64,000 bases of DNA, from the NCBI RefSeq assembly GCF_011440375.1, contig NZ_JAAOIR010000002.1, forward strand, positions 682,001 to 746,000, in the 5' to 3' direction. Of this stretch, positions 8,391 to 17,438 are shown in pieces; the first letter of the stretch is position 1, and every line of letters begins with the position of its first letter. A program made the position numbers and the translations under genes. The stretch is from Halorubellus sp. JP-L1. Lineage in GTDB: Archaea; Halobacteriota; Halobacteria; Halobacteriales; Natrialbaceae. The notes beneath the pieces are model-generated. The model was not told where the DNA came from, did no database searches, and saw only the letters and a list, made by a program, of their open reading frames with translations.

Positions 8391-8956
8391 ACTCGTCGCA
8401 GGCGTCGTCGAAGGACCTCTCGAAGGGGGAGATCTTCGACGTCCTCCGGAACCAGCGTCGCCGGTTCGTCCTCCAGTACCTCAAGCGCCGGAACGAACCG
8501 GTCGAACTCGGCGAGCTGGCGACGCAGGTCGCTGCCTGGGAGTACGAGACGACGTGCGAGAACGTGTCCGCCGAACAGCGAAAGCGCGTGTACACGACCC
8601 TCCAGCAGACGCACTTGCCGCGGCTCGCCGAGGTGAACATCGTGCACTACGACGCCGACGACGGCGTCATCGAGGCGACCGATCGCGCGAACGACCTCGC
8701 GATCTACCTCGAGATCGTCCCCGGCCACGAGTTGCCGTGGCGCGAGATCTACCTGTCGATGGGCGCGGTCGCGATCGCGCTCTGCGTCGCGGTGTGGGCG
8801 GAGGTCCCGCTCTCGGGCGTCCTCGACGGCATCGGGTGGGCGTTCGTCATCTCGCTCGCGTTCACGATTACCGCGGCCGTCCACGTCTACCACGAGCGGA
8901 ACATGCGGCTCGCGGACCTGGATTCGCCGTCCGAGATCGAACTCGGCGAAAACTGA
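8378..8956 (+). CDS. DUF7344-type winged-helix membrane protein
   Basis: A 192-residue protein. The N-terminal half (about 18-100) is a winged-helix domain of the haloarchaeal DUF7344 type: IFDVLRNQRRRFVLQYLKRR at the start, a central ENVSAEQRKRVYTTLQQTHLPRL segment, and a wing ending in IVHYD. Two hydrophobic helices follow (about 126-142 and 150-168) with a short tail. Members of this family are putative membrane-anchored transcription regulators; the target is unknown. The GTG start at 8378 is supported by GGAGG 8 nt upstream. It is divergent from the Mrp operon, so regulation of that operon is a plausible guess only. Confidence 0.8.
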   Translation: MGVLNSSQASSKDLSKGEIFDVLRNQRRRFVLQYLKRRNEPVELGELATQVAAWEYETTCENVSAEQRKRVYTTLQQTHLPRLAEVNIVHYDADDGVIEATDRANDLAIYLEIVPGHELPWREIYLSMGAVAIALCVAVWAEVPLSGVLDGIGWAFVISLAFTITAAVHVYHERNMRLADLDSPSEIELGEN

Positions 8957-9101
8957 AGCGGCCGAACGGTGGTCTCGCGTCGCTCGGTTCCGCTGCTGGA
9001 CGGCTCCTTACCGGTCGCTGGTCGGTTTCCTGACCGGTCACTGGTCGGCCCTGGCCGGGCCCGCTCGTCCGTGCCAGTCCGTCCCTTCGACGGCCGCACG
9101 C

Positions 9102-9107
9102 TTTAAA
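9102..9107 (+). promoter_or_regulatory. TATA box for leaderless pilin gene
   Basis: TTTAAA centred 28 nt before the ATG at 9133, the distance expected for a leaderless haloarchaeal transcript. Confidence 0.6.
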
Positions 9108-9132
9108 GGACTCCACGCTCAACCCTGGGTTC

Positions 9133-9588
9133 ATGACCGACATCCACGGGCTGCTGACCGACGACGACGCGGTGTCGCCCGTCATCGGCGTCGTCCTGAT
9201 GGTGGCCGTCACCGTCATCCTCTCCGCGGCCGTGGGTGCGTTCGTCCTCGACATCGGGAGCGCAGTCACGGAGCAGCAGCCGACCGCAGTCATCGAGTTC
9301 GAGTTCGACGAGTCCGCAAGTCCGAGCACGGTGACGCTCCGGCACAACGGCGGCGACGAACTGGAGACGAGCACGCTCCGCGTGGCGATCGACGGTGCCG
9401 TCGCGTGGGAGGACGGCAGTGCGGTCTCCACTAGTCCATACGGTGAAAAATCGTCGGAATGGGGCGACGACGTGACGAGCGGCGACGAACTGGTGTTGGA
9501 AGACTCGACCATCTCGGAGTCGTCGACGGTGCAGGTGATCTGGCAGAAGGGCCAGCAGTCCTCGATCATCGCGACGTCGGACCGCTAG
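9133..9588 (+). CDS. Type IV pilin-like protein (archaeal pilin N-terminal domain)
   Basis: A 151-residue secreted filament subunit or adhesin. The N-terminus is a class III signal: a short acidic leader, then DDDAVSPVIGVVLMVAVTVIL at residues 12-32, the conserved haloarchaeal SPVIG motif in which prepilin peptidase cuts before the hydrophobic helix. The rest is a beta-rich acidic domain (about 50-151) with the STVTLRHNGGDEL motif common to this family. It appears monocistronic with its own TATA box. The next gene is a divergent relative on the same strand. Confidence 0.88.
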   Translation: MTDIHGLLTDDDAVSPVIGVVLMVAVTVILSAAVGAFVLDIGSAVTEQQPTAVIEFEFDESASPSTVTLRHNGGDELETSTLRVAIDGAVAWEDGSAVSTSPYGEKSSEWGDDVTSGDELVLEDSTISESSTVQVIWQKGQQSSIIATSDR

Positions 9589-9655
9589 GGCCGTCGCGTC
9601 GAGCTGTTGGCTGCCAGAAGCTTCTCGTACTCTCGAGGCGAGTGTTCGTCGTGAC

Positions 9656-10159
9656 ATGGTGGGGGTACGTGCCGGCGGGACGAACGCGCTGCACGCGCTC
9701 GCGATGACGGTGCTCGTCGTCGTGACGGCGTTCGTCGTCGGGTTCGTCGTCTTCGACCTGGAGGGCGCGGTCGTGCCGACGGAGCGCCAGCCGGACGCGG
9801 CGTTCGAGTTCGCGTACGACGCGGACGCGGAGCGGCTCGCGGTCACGCACCAGGGGGGCAGCACGCTCGACGCCGAGCGCGTCGTCCTCGCGAACCGGGC
9901 GTTCGAGGAGGTAGGTCGCTGGCCCGCGGGCGACGCCATCACCGCCGGCGACGCCACCACCATCGAGGGCGTCGCGGCCGACGACACCGTCTACGTGGCC
10001 TGGCGAACGGACGACGGCACGTACGTCGTGCTCGCGTCGTGGAACGACGGCGCGCCCGACGCGAGTCCCGCGTCGTCCATCCTCAGGCGAGTCGACGCCC
10101 CGCCAGTCGACTCGGCGGCGAACGCACGGACCGCCACCTTTTTGCCTCGCATTGAGTAG
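9656..10159 (+). CDS. Divergent type IV pilin-like protein
   Basis: A 167-residue protein with one N-terminal helix (about 10-35), followed by a soluble domain that parallels the pilin upstream: [11 protein letters not shown] then [18 protein letters not shown]. The canonical SPVIG cleavage motif is absent; the sequence before the helix is [11 protein letters not shown]. It may therefore be processed poorly or be a minor pilin. The ATG at 9656 is the first good start after the upstream pilin stop. It ends 7 nt before the purine phosphoribosyltransferase gene. Confidence 0.7.
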   Translation: MVGVRAGGTNALHALAMTVLVVVTAFVVGFVVFDLEGAVVPTERQPDAAFEFAYDADAERLAVTHQGGSTLDAERVVLANRAFEEVGRWPAGDAITAGDATTIEGVAADDTVYVAWRTDDGTYVVLASWNDGAPDASPASSILRRVDAPPVDSAANARTATFLPRIE

Positions 10160-10166
10160 TTCCGGC

Positions 10167-10736
10167 ATGGACCGACTGCAGGAGTCCCTGCTGGAGTGCC
10201 CGATCGTCGAGAAGGACGGCTATCACTACTTCGTCCACCCCATCTCGGACGGCGTCCCGCAGCTCGACCCCAGGCTCCTCCGCGAGATCGTCATCCGCAT
10301 CATTCGCAAGGCCGAACTCGAGGAGGTGGACAAGATCGTCACGCCCGCGGCGATGGGCATCCACATCTCCACCGCCGTCTCCCTGATGACTGACATCCCG
10401 CTGACGGTCATCCGAAAGCGCGAGTACGGCCTCGACGGCGAGACCGCGCTCCACCAGACGACGGGGTACTCCGAGAACGAGATGTACATCAACGACGTCC
10501 GCGAGGGCGACCGCGTCCTCGTCCTCGACGACGTGCTCTCCACGGGCGGGACGCTCGCCGCCGTCCTCGGCGCGCTCGACGAGATCGGCGCGGAGGTCGT
10601 CGACACCGTCGCCGTCATCAAGAAGGTCGGCGGCGAGAACGCGATCGAGGACGCGGGCTACGACGTGAAGACGCTCGTGAACGTCGACGTCGTCGACGGC
10701 GAGGTCGTCATCGTCGACGCGGACGGCGACGACTGA
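10167..10736 (+). CDS. hpt: Hypoxanthine/guanine phosphoribosyltransferase (HGPRTase-like)
   Basis: A 189-residue cytoplasmic purine salvage enzyme that transfers phosphoribosyl from PRPP to a purine base. The type I PRTase fold is clear: the PRPP-binding motif [13 protein letters not shown] at residues 117-129, and a base-proximal [11 protein letters not shown] region near 82-92 typical of the archaeal HGPRTase-like family. The ATG at 10167 gives the family's usual length; an in-frame TTG at 10152 would add only five residues. A T-rich stretch before 10145 could be its promoter, inside the end of the previous gene. Confidence 0.9.
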   Translation: MDRLQESLLECPIVEKDGYHYFVHPISDGVPQLDPRLLREIVIRIIRKAELEEVDKIVTPAAMGIHISTAVSLMTDIPLTVIRKREYGLDGETALHQTTGYSENEMYINDVREGDRVLVLDDVLSTGGTLAAVLGALDEIGAEVVDTVAVIKKVGGENAIEDAGYDVKTLVNVDVVDGEVVIVDADGDD

Positions 10737-10968
10737 CGCTCAGATCCCGAAGTTCCCGTAGACGAACTCGGATCTCTCTTGACGCACAGGATCCGGAAAT
10801 CGATAGATGCAGGAGAACGAAGTGCCGCTGTGCTCAGCGACCTACCCATGGCCTGTCAAGAGCCGCGTGCTGAATACAGCGGCTACGTTCAGCACGGTGG
10901 GAACATTCTATTCATGGTCGCATGTACGAACCGGCCGTACAGGTGTGGCTCGATCATTGAGGCCAGGG
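10737..10968. other. Lower-GC intergenic segment, possible mobile-element remnant
   Basis: 232 bases with visibly more A+T than the surroundings and no frame with halophilic composition. Minus-strand frames give short peptides ending in a SEFVYGNFGI-like tail that could be decayed coding sequence. The 12-mer TGCTGAATACAG at 10869-10880 recurs as its reverse complement near 11713-11724. Confidence 0.35.
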
Positions 10969-11526
10969 TTACCGCAGGCGGTCCGGTGCCCTGACCGCTT
11001 GGACCGGGCCGCCGGCATCCGCCCATGCACGGATTCCTCCCTCAACGTGGGCAACCTGGAAGAACCCCGTTTCCGTGGACCGCTGCGCAGCGACCGCCGA
11101 CCGTCTGCCTGACGCGCAGTAGAACACGATTTCCGCGGCGTCGTCGAATGCCGCGTTGTAAGAGGGACTGTCGGGATCGATGGCAGTTTCCACCCGTTCG
11201 AGGGGGACATGCATGGCGCCGGGAATGACACCCTCGGCCACCTCGTGGGCTTCACGGACATCGACGAAGAGGACGCCGGTCTCATCCCGTCGATCGAGCG
11301 CTTCCTCTGATGGGTACGTCCTGACTGCGGGGGCTTCCGCGACCGGTCTGTGATCGATCGAGGTAACCTCTTCGACCCCATCAGGCCCGGGATAGGGCTC
11401 GGAGACTGAAGAATCGCGCCGGCTGTCGTCGTCTTCACTGTTCGCGGGGCCCTGATTGCCCTCGGTAACGAGTTCTTCCGGAATTTGACGCGATTCCTCC
11501 TCGATTTCAGATCCCGTCGTTGGCAT
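10969..11526 (-). CDS. Rhodanese-domain protein
   Basis: A 185-residue protein. Residues about 80-180 form one rhodanese domain: LFVDVREAHEVAEGVIPGAMHVPLE, then the active-site loop FYCASGRRSA with catalytic Cys (about 145), then VEGGIRAWADAGGPV. It could transfer sulfane sulfur; the acceptor is unknown. The first 75 residues are acidic and without a recognised domain. ATG 11526 is chosen because AGAGAGGTG lies just upstream; the longer frame to 11661 has basic, non-halophilic composition. A GGAGC-GGTA-GCTCC hairpin (11543-11556) sits in the leader. Codon and base composition differ from neighbours, which suggests recent transfer. Confidence 0.82.
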   Translation of the reverse strand: MPTTGSEIEEESRQIPEELVTEGNQGPANSEDDDSRRDSSVSEPYPGPDGVEEVTSIDHRPVAEAPAVRTYPSEEALDRRDETGVLFVDVREAHEVAEGVIPGAMHVPLERVETAIDPDSPSYNAAFDDAAEIVFYCASGRRSAVAAQRSTETGFFQVAHVEGGIRAWADAGGPVQAVRAPDRLR

Positions 11527-11860
11527 GTGGATGCACCTCTCTGGAGCGGTAGCTCCACTCGCCAGTTCTCGGCGGCGAGTCTTCGAGTTATCTAGTGCCA
11601 AATTTTCACTGGGTGCTTCGTTGTCACGGCGTGAACACGGTGGAATCAACAGGTGCTGCACCCGCCAGATTCTCAGTCGGGTTTCCGACTGTCCGATCGA
11701 TGAATACGAACCCTGTATTCAGCATAGCCGTTTCGACACTATCGCAATCTGTTAGAACTTGAGGCGTTACGTTCGCAAGTGCACGGAGCAGTGGGTTCGG
11801 CGTCGAGTCTGTGAATGCAACGAGGCTCGAGCCGAGAGACGACGCCGTCGACGTCGTGCT
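11527..11860. other. Non-coding stretch between rhodanese and ABC permease
   Basis: 334 bases without a credible gene. It holds the probable rhodanese promoter (AGATAAC near 11592-11598 on the minus strand), a perfect hairpin CAGTCGG-GTTT-CCGACTG at 11674-11691, and the motif CTGTATTCAGCA at 11713-11724 that is inverted relative to 10869-10880. GC rises to the regional level after about 11770. Confidence 0.5.
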
Positions 11861-12880
11861 TCACTCGGCGTCGCTGCCGACTCTGGGGTCGAGGACGGTG
11901 TAGGCCATGTCCTGGAGGAAGTTCCCGAACACGCCGACGAGCGCGATTACCATCGTCATGCCGAGGATGAGCGGGAGGTCGCGGGCGGTGATGGCGTTCA
12001 TGCTGACCTGCGCGAACCCGGGGATGGCGAACGCGAATTCGATGACGAAGATGTTCAGCACGAGCACGCTGAGCATGTCGGTGAAGAACAGCGCGACGAG
12101 CGGGATGGCGGCGTTCCGGAGGATGTGCAGCGACACCCGGATCGGGCCGGCGCCCTTGGCCTTCGCGATCTTCACGAAGTCTGCGTCGACGTACTCGAGG
12201 GATTCGGCGCGCGCGTACCGGAGTTGGCCGGCGAGGAGGACGGTCGTGAGCGTGAGGACGGGGAGCGTGTAGTACTTGAGGACGTCCTGCTTCAGCAGCG
12301 GGACGTCGGGGAGTAGCGGTATCGCGAGCGACCCGCCCCAGATGTCGAAGCTGGCGGGCATGTAGAGGTACGGCACCCAGTCCATCTGCGTGATTGCGAC
12401 GACGAACAGGATCTGGGCGAGCCAGAAGTTCGGCGTGCCGAGACTGAAGTACGCGGCGGCGGTCGCGAGTTTGTCCGAGAGCGAGTGCTGGTTGAGCGCG
12501 GAGAACAGGCCGACGCTCACGCCGATGCCGAGCGAGAGCACCATCGACGGAATCAGGTACAGGAGCGTGAACGGGAGGGCGTCCCCGAGGACGGAGAGGA
12601 CGGGCTGGCCGGTGCTGTAGGAGATCCCCCAGTCGAGCGTGACGACGCTCACCATCCAGTTCCCGTATCGCTCGAGGACGGGATCGTTCAGGTTCCGTGC
12701 TTCGCGGTACGCCTCGACGGCCTCGGCCGGATCGCCGCCGGTGTTCGACGCCTCGTAGGCGACCGCGCCGACGTTCGGGTCCTCGGTGAGTGCGATGAAC
12801 GCGAACGCGGTCGTCAGGATGACGAACATCGACAGGACGGCGAACGCGGCGCGTCGCGCCACCTTCATCTGGAAGCTCAC
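11861..12880 (-). CDS. dppB: Peptide/nickel-type ABC transporter permease (DppB family)
   Basis: A 339-residue inner permease of an oligopeptide/dipeptide/nickel importer. An N-terminal helix (about 9-30) precedes the binding-protein-dependent transport domain with five or six helices. The EAA-like coupling loop reads SLEYVDADFVKIAKAKGAGPIRVSLHILRNA (around 215-245). The GTG at 12880 has GGAGG 7 nt upstream; an internal ATG at 12868 is less likely. It is transcribed away from the second permease and both ATPases, an unusual split of a normally single operon. Confidence 0.9.
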   Translation of the reverse strand: MSFQMKVARRAAFAVLSMFVILTTAFAFIALTEDPNVGAVAYEASNTGGDPAEAVEAYREARNLNDPVLERYGNWMVSVVTLDWGISYSTGQPVLSVLGDALPFTLLYLIPSMVLSLGIGVSVGLFSALNQHSLSDKLATAAAYFSLGTPNFWLAQILFVVAITQMDWVPYLYMPASFDIWGGSLAIPLLPDVPLLKQDVLKYYTLPVLTLTTVLLAGQLRYARAESLEYVDADFVKIAKAKGAGPIRVSLHILRNAAIPLVALFFTDMLSVLVLNIFVIEFAFAIPGFAQVSMNAITARDLPLILGMTMVIALVGVFGNFLQDMAYTVLDPRVGSDAE

Positions 12881-12915
12881 GGGTGGCCCTCCGCGTCGTC
12901 GCGAGTCTCGGTCAT
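12877..12915 (-). CDS. Possible 12-codon leaderless ORF coupled to dppB
   Basis: ATG 12915 opens MTETRDDAEGHP and its TGA overlaps the dppB GTG (GTGA). The TATA-like GGTTTTATT (12941-12949 read on the minus strand) predicts transcription start near 12919, about 4 nt before this ATG. The dppB GGAGG site is inside the ORF. Composition is acidic like real haloarchaeal protein. Translation is inferred from position only. Confidence 0.45.
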   Translation of the reverse strand: MTETRDDAEGHP

Positions 12916-12940
12916 CGCAACCAACTCCCCGATGACCGGT

Positions 12941-13040
12941 AATAAAACCGGGTGGGTGTTCCCGTTCATTTCACCGAAACCACAACACTGCGTCGAGGTG
13001 GTTACTAAAGTCACCCTTTGACAATATGGTATCTATTTAG
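12941..13040. promoter_or_regulatory. Divergent promoter region of the split dpp operon
   Basis: AT-rich window between two divergent starts. On the minus strand GGTTTTATT (12941-12949) faces dppB; on the plus strand CTATTTAG (13033-13040) faces dppC. Between them lies an inverted repeat AACCAC (12978-12983) and GTGGTT (12998-13003) with a 14-nt spacer, suitable for a shared regulator. This is motif spotting without experimental backing. Confidence 0.5.
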
Positions 13041-13064
13041 TCGTGGGGGTGAATCGTCTTCTCG

Positions 13065-13121
13065 ATGCTGATGCGTCTCGCTACCGTGGGCGACGAGGTG
13101 ACCGTCGATGGCGATGGGTGA
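13065..13121 (+). CDS. Possible 18-codon leaderless ORF coupled to dppC
   Basis: ATG 13065 opens MLMRLATVGDEVTVDGDG and stops at 13121, overlapping the dppC start region in a different frame. The promoter-like CTATTTAG lies about 28 nt upstream of the ATG, the leaderless distance. The GAGGTGA binding site for dppC (13095-13101) is inside the ORF. Not shown to be translated. Confidence 0.45.
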   Translation: MLMRLATVGDEVTVDGDG

Positions 13122-14745
13122 CCGTCGGGAGCTCGCGGCGTTCGAGCGAGTTGACTGGGACGAGATCTCCGAACCGGACGCGGTCGGCGTCCGCCGCGGC
13201 GCGCTCTCTGCGCTCCTCGCTGGCGTCCTCGCGCTCTTCGCCTACACCGTCTTCGGTGGATCCGGCACGCAGGTGCCGACGGTCGACGTCGCCGCGCGGT
13301 CGATCAGGTGGGTAACTCCGACGCCCCTCGACGTCGCGTACGTCGTGCTCGCGGTCTGTTACGTGTTCCTGTTCGCGCTCCCGGTCGTCGAGAACTGGTC
13401 GCGGACGAAGCTTCGGACGAAGCTGTTCGGCGTCCTGACGACAGTCCTCGGGGTCGCGTTCGCGTACGACTACTACTACATCGCGCCGCAGCCGACGTTT
13501 GACAGCGTCTCGATCCCCGTGTACGGCTACCTCTACTGGGACGTCTACGGCGTCGAGTGGGTGTTCGTGTTCTCGCTGCTCGTGTTCGTATGCTTCGTGC
13601 TCGGGCGATTGTTCGACGACCTCGACCGGACGCGGACGTACCTCTCGCGGCTCCGGAAGCATCCGACGGGCGCGCTCGCGCTCGGGTACGTGTCGTTCTT
13701 CGTCCTCGGGGGTGCGTTCGGGAACGCGATCGTCGGGATGCCGACGACGTTCAAACAGGTGGAGGGGAGCTACGAGACGTTCTCGCACCAGCCGCCGGTG
13801 CCGGTGTGGACGCCGTTCGGGCAGACCGACCTGTTCACGCTCGTGCTCGCGGCCGCCATCGCGCTCGGCGTCGTCCTCGCGGCGTACAACCGAATCGACG
13901 CGCTCCAGCGGCCGCTCGCGCTCGCGGCGACCGGCGTCGTCGTCGGCCTCGGGACGCTGCTTGCCGTCCGGTTCACGATGTACGAGTTCCTCGAGTTCGG
14001 GCCCGCCATCGGCGTGAGTGCCGCGGACTCCTGCGCGGGCCGGATGACAGCGGACGGCTGCCTGGGGACGTGGGAGAACCCGCTCGGCACGAACTACGTC
14101 GGGAAGGGCGTCCTCCCGCTCCTGTTCGTCGGGTTCCGCGTAAGTCTCGAGGTCGCGCTCATCACGTCCATGATCATGCTTCCCATCGCGACGCTCGTCG
14201 GGACGTTCGCGGGCTACACGGGCGGACTCGTCGACGACACCCTCACGGGCTACATCGACATCCAGCAGACGATCCCCGCGTTCGTCGCGTACATCGTCCT
14301 GAGTCACGTGTTCGGTCGGAGCCTGTTCTTGCTCATCCTCGTGTTCGGCCTCCTCTCGTGGGGTGGCGCCGCAAGACTCGTCCGTTCGGAGGTCGTACAG
14401 CGACGCGAAGCGGAGTTCATCACGGCCGCCCGGTCCGCCGGCGCGGACGACCGACGCATCATGCGCGACCACGTCCTCCCGAACGTCTCGAACACCGTCC
14501 TGACGAGCGTCACGCGCCGCATCCCGATGCTCATCCTCGCCGAGGCCGCGATCGCGTACCTGAGCCTGAACGACATCATGGTGATCTCGCTCGGCGAATC
14601 GATCGCGAACGGCCTCGAGAACTTCCCGACCGCCTGGTGGGTGTCGACCGAGCTGACGCTCGCGCTCGCGCTCACCGTCCTCTCGTTCAGTCTGCTCGGG
14701 GACGCGCTCCGCGACGTCCTCGACCCCAGAGGTGATTCCCAATGA
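13108..14745 (+). CDS. dppC: Peptide/nickel-type ABC transporter permease with long N-terminal membrane extension (DppC family)
   Basis: A 545-residue permease, almost twice the usual DppC length. The C-terminal part (about 340-545) is a standard DppC domain with coupling loop RREAEFITAARSAGADDRRIMRDHVLPN and the ending LLGDALRDVLDPR. The first 300 residues add about seven hydrophobic helices with no substrate signature. ATG 13108 has GAGGTGA 6-7 nt upstream; ATG 13114 is an alternative. Its TGA overlaps the ATPase gene. No substrate-binding protein is encoded nearby. Confidence 0.88.
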   Translation: MAMGDRRELAAFERVDWDEISEPDAVGVRRGALSALLAGVLALFAYTVFGGSGTQVPTVDVAARSIRWVTPTPLDVAYVVLAVCYVFLFALPVVENWSRTKLRTKLFGVLTTVLGVAFAYDYYYIAPQPTFDSVSIPVYGYLYWDVYGVEWVFVFSLLVFVCFVLGRLFDDLDRTRTYLSRLRKHPTGALALGYVSFFVLGGAFGNAIVGMPTTFKQVEGSYETFSHQPPVPVWTPFGQTDLFTLVLAAAIALGVVLAAYNRIDALQRPLALAATGVVVGLGTLLAVRFTMYEFLEFGPAIGVSAADSCAGRMTADGCLGTWENPLGTNYVGKGVLPLLFVGFRVSLEVALITSMIMLPIATLVGTFAGYTGGLVDDTLTGYIDIQQTIPAFVAYIVLSHVFGRSLFLLILVFGLLSWGGAARLVRSEVVQRREAEFITAARSAGADDRRIMRDHVLPNVSNTVLTSVTRRIPMLILAEAAIAYLSLNDIMVISLGESIANGLENFPTAWWVSTELTLALALTVLSFSLLGDALRDVLDPRGDSQ

Positions 14746-15815
14746 CCGAAGCCCAACCACTTCTCTCCGTCCGAAACCTGAGCGTCGACTTCCACACCGA
14801 GAGCGGTACCGTCCGAGCGGCCAGCGACGTGTCGTTCGACGTCGACCGCGGCGAGACCGTCTGCATCGTCGGCGAGTCCGGGAGCGGGAAGACCGTGACG
14901 AGCGAAGCCATCACGCGACTCGTCCCCCAGCCACCCGGCGAGATCCGTGCGGACACGGTCTCGTTCGAGGGCGAGGACCTGCTGACGGTTCCGGACAAGC
15001 GCCTCCGAAAGCTCCGCGGCGGGAGCATCGGGCACGTCTTCCAGAACCCCCAGAGCGCACTCAACCCCGTCTATACGGTCGGCCGGCAGGTCGCGGAGGC
15101 CGTGCGCCTGCATCGCGACGTTACGAAATCCGAAGCCAGGGAGGTCGCCGTCGACCTCCTGGATCGCGTCGGCATCCCGAAGGCTGCGGAACGCTACGAC
15201 GACTACCCTCACGAGTTCTCGGGCGGGCAGACCCAGCGGGTCGTCATCGCGATGGCGATCGCGGGCGAACCCGACCTCCTCATCGCGGACGAACCGACGA
15301 CCGCGCTCGACGTCACGATACAGGCCCAGATACTGCGCCTGCTCGGCGACATCCAGGAGGAGTTCGGGATGGGCATCCTCCTCATCACGCACGACCTCGG
15401 CGTCGTCGCGGAGGTCGCGGACCGCGTCGTCGTGATGTACGCGGGGAAGGTAATGGAGAAGGGGAGCGTCTTCGACGTGTTCGAGAACCCGTCGCATCCG
15501 TACACGAAGGCGCTCCTCGAGTGCCTGCCCGGTCGCCGGAACGCCGCTGAAGGCATCGGCGGGACGCTCCCGGACCCGACGGACCCACCCGACGGCTGCC
15601 GGTTCGCGCCCCGGTGCCCGTACGCGGTCGAGGAGTGCCGCGAGGGCGAGCAGCCACCGGCCGTGAACGTCGAGGGCGCCGACGACCACGTCGCCTCGTG
15701 CGTCTACTACCAGGCGGGCTACGACGCGAGCACGGTCCGGAACTCGTCGGTCGCGGCGGCGAGAGCGGCACTGGACGACGATGCCGCACGAACTGACGGA
15801 GGTGAACGCGAATGA
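14742..15815 (+). CDS. dppD: Peptide/nickel-type ABC transporter ATPase (DppD family)
   Basis: A 357-residue cytoplasmic ATPase. Walker [10 protein letters not shown] lies at about 44-52, the Q-loop and PQSALNPV typical of oligopeptide ATPases near 108-115, signature SGGQTQR near 163, and Walker [13 protein letters not shown] near 181. The C-terminal oligopeptide-transporter region has the Cys motif [16 protein letters not shown] (about 286-301), which in this family can bind an iron-sulfur cluster. Start overlaps dppC (ATGA) and stop overlaps dppF (ATGA). Confidence 0.94.
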   Translation: MTEAQPLLSVRNLSVDFHTESGTVRAASDVSFDVDRGETVCIVGESGSGKTVTSEAITRLVPQPPGEIRADTVSFEGEDLLTVPDKRLRKLRGGSIGHVFQNPQSALNPVYTVGRQVAEAVRLHRDVTKSEAREVAVDLLDRVGIPKAAERYDDYPHEFSGGQTQRVVIAMAIAGEPDLLIADEPTTALDVTIQAQILRLLGDIQEEFGMGILLITHDLGVVAEVADRVVVMYAGKVMEKGSVFDVFENPSHPYTKALLECLPGRRNAAEGIGGTLPDPTDPPDGCRFAPRCPYAVEECREGEQPPAVNVEGADDHVASCVYYQAGYDASTVRNSSVAAARAALDDDAARTDGGERE

Positions 15816-17374
15816 CAGAGACGGACGCCACGACGGACGCGGACGCAACGACGGACGCGGACGCAACGACGGACCAGACGCTATCGGACGGACGACGGGC
15901 AGACGACGACGGGTCGAGTCGGCGAACGAACGAGGCCGACGGCGGCCCGGCGCGGCGGGGGACCGACGGCGAGGCGCTCGTCACCGTCGACGGCCTGCAG
16001 AAGCACTACCCGATCACCAAGGGCGTCCTCCGTCGACAGGTCGGGACGGTGAAGGCCGTCGACGGCATCGACTTCACGCTCCACCGCGGGGAGACGCTCG
16101 GCCTCGTCGGCGAATCCGGGTGCGGGAAGTCCACGGCCGCGACGTCGCTGCTCCGACTGGAGGAACCGACCGCCGGCGAGATACGCTACCACGGCGAGAT
16201 CCCCGACGACGACGAGGACGTCGGGTTCCTCGAACGGTTCCTCGACGGCGTCCGCGGCGACGACGACGTCGACCGCGATCCCCGCGACGTCGCCGGGTTC
16301 TCCAGCGCGCAACTCAAGCGCTTCCGGCGGCAGGCCCAGATGATCTTCCAGGATCCGACGAGCAGCTTCGACCCGCGGATGACCGTCGGCGACAGCGTCG
16401 CCGAACCGCTCCAGATCCACGGACTCACGGACGACGACCGCCAGCGCGAGATCGTCGAGGACCTCCTCGAGCGCGTCGGCCTGGAGGCGAGCGACGCCGA
16501 CCGCTACCCCCACGAGTTCTCCGGCGGCCAGAAGCAACGCATCGCGCTCGCGAGAGCGCTCGTCGTCAACCCCGAGCTCGTCGTCGCGGACGAACCCGTC
16601 TCGGCGCTCGACGTCTCCATTCAGGCGGAGATCCTCAGCCTCATCAACGACCTCCAGGATCGCTTCGGGCTGTCGATGCTGTTCATCAGTCACGACCTCG
16701 GCGTCGTCAAGGACGTCTGCGACCGCGTCGCCGTCATGTACCTCGGCGAGATCGTCGAGGTCGCACCGACCGAGGAGCTGTTCGCGGACCCACAGCATCC
16801 GTACACGCAAGCGCTGCTGTCGTCGATCCCGAACCCGGACCCGCGCCAGCGCGGGCTCGGCGTCGAACTCACGGGCGACGTGCCCAGCCCCGAGAACCCA
16901 CCGTCGGGCTGCCGGTTCCACACGCGCTGCCCGAAGGTCATCCAGCCCGACGACTACGAGTTCGACCAGGACGTCTGGCGGCGCGTCCTCGACTTCCGCC
17001 ACCAGGTCGAAACCGGCGAACTCGACGACGCGGCCGTCCACGAACTCGCGCGCTCGCACGCCGACGTCGACGACGCCGCGAACGTCCCCGGGAGCGCGTA
17101 CGTCGACGCCATCCGCACCGAGTACGACCTCCCCGACTCGCTCGCCGACGAGGACGCCGAAGCCGTGCTCGACGAAGCACTGGAACTCCTCGCGAACGGT
17201 AGCCCCGAACAGGCCGCGGATCTCCTCGGCCGCGAATTCACGACGCCCTGCGAAGCGAGCGCGCCGAAGACCCGCGACGTCGGCGACGACCACGACGCCG
17301 CCTGCCACCTCCTCGACGACCACGACGTCGCCGACGACCGCGCCACCATCGCGGGCGAAGCCACCGACGACTGA
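15812..17374 (+). CDS. dppF: Peptide/nickel-type ABC transporter ATPase with C-terminal extension (DppF family)
   Basis: A 520-residue ATPase. After an acidic N-terminus with tandem ATTDAD repeats come Walker [10 protein letters not shown] (about 97-105), signature FSGGQKQR and Walker [13 protein letters not shown]. The oligopeptide C-terminal Cys motif GCRFHTRCP is near 365-373. About 145 further residues follow, acidic and ending in a second Cys (TPCEAS) and a DHDAAC segment, a tail seen in haloarchaeal DppF proteins. Loop inserts rich in D occur around 130-150. It closes the dppCDF operon. Confidence 0.92.
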   Translation: MTETDATTDADATTDADATTDQTLSDGRRADDDGSSRRTNEADGGPARRGTDGEALVTVDGLQKHYPITKGVLRRQVGTVKAVDGIDFTLHRGETLGLVGESGCGKSTAATSLLRLEEPTAGEIRYHGEIPDDDEDVGFLERFLDGVRGDDDVDRDPRDVAGFSSAQLKRFRRQAQMIFQDPTSSFDPRMTVGDSVAEPLQIHGLTDDDRQREIVEDLLERVGLEASDADRYPHEFSGGQKQRIALARALVVNPELVVADEPVSALDVSIQAEILSLINDLQDRFGLSMLFISHDLGVVKDVCDRVAVMYLGEIVEVAPTEELFADPQHPYTQALLSSIPNPDPRQRGLGVELTGDVPSPENPPSGCRFHTRCPKVIQPDDYEFDQDVWRRVLDFRHQVETGELDDAAVHELARSHADVDDAANVPGSAYVDAIRTEYDLPDSLADEDAEAVLDEALELLANGSPEQAADLLGREFTTPCEASAPKTRDVGDDHDAACHLLDDHDVADDRATIAGEATDD

Positions 17375-17438
17375 GCGACGATCGTCGCTTTCCGAGCCGA
17401 CACGCACTACTTCGGCCCTGGGTGTCCACAGTCGACGC

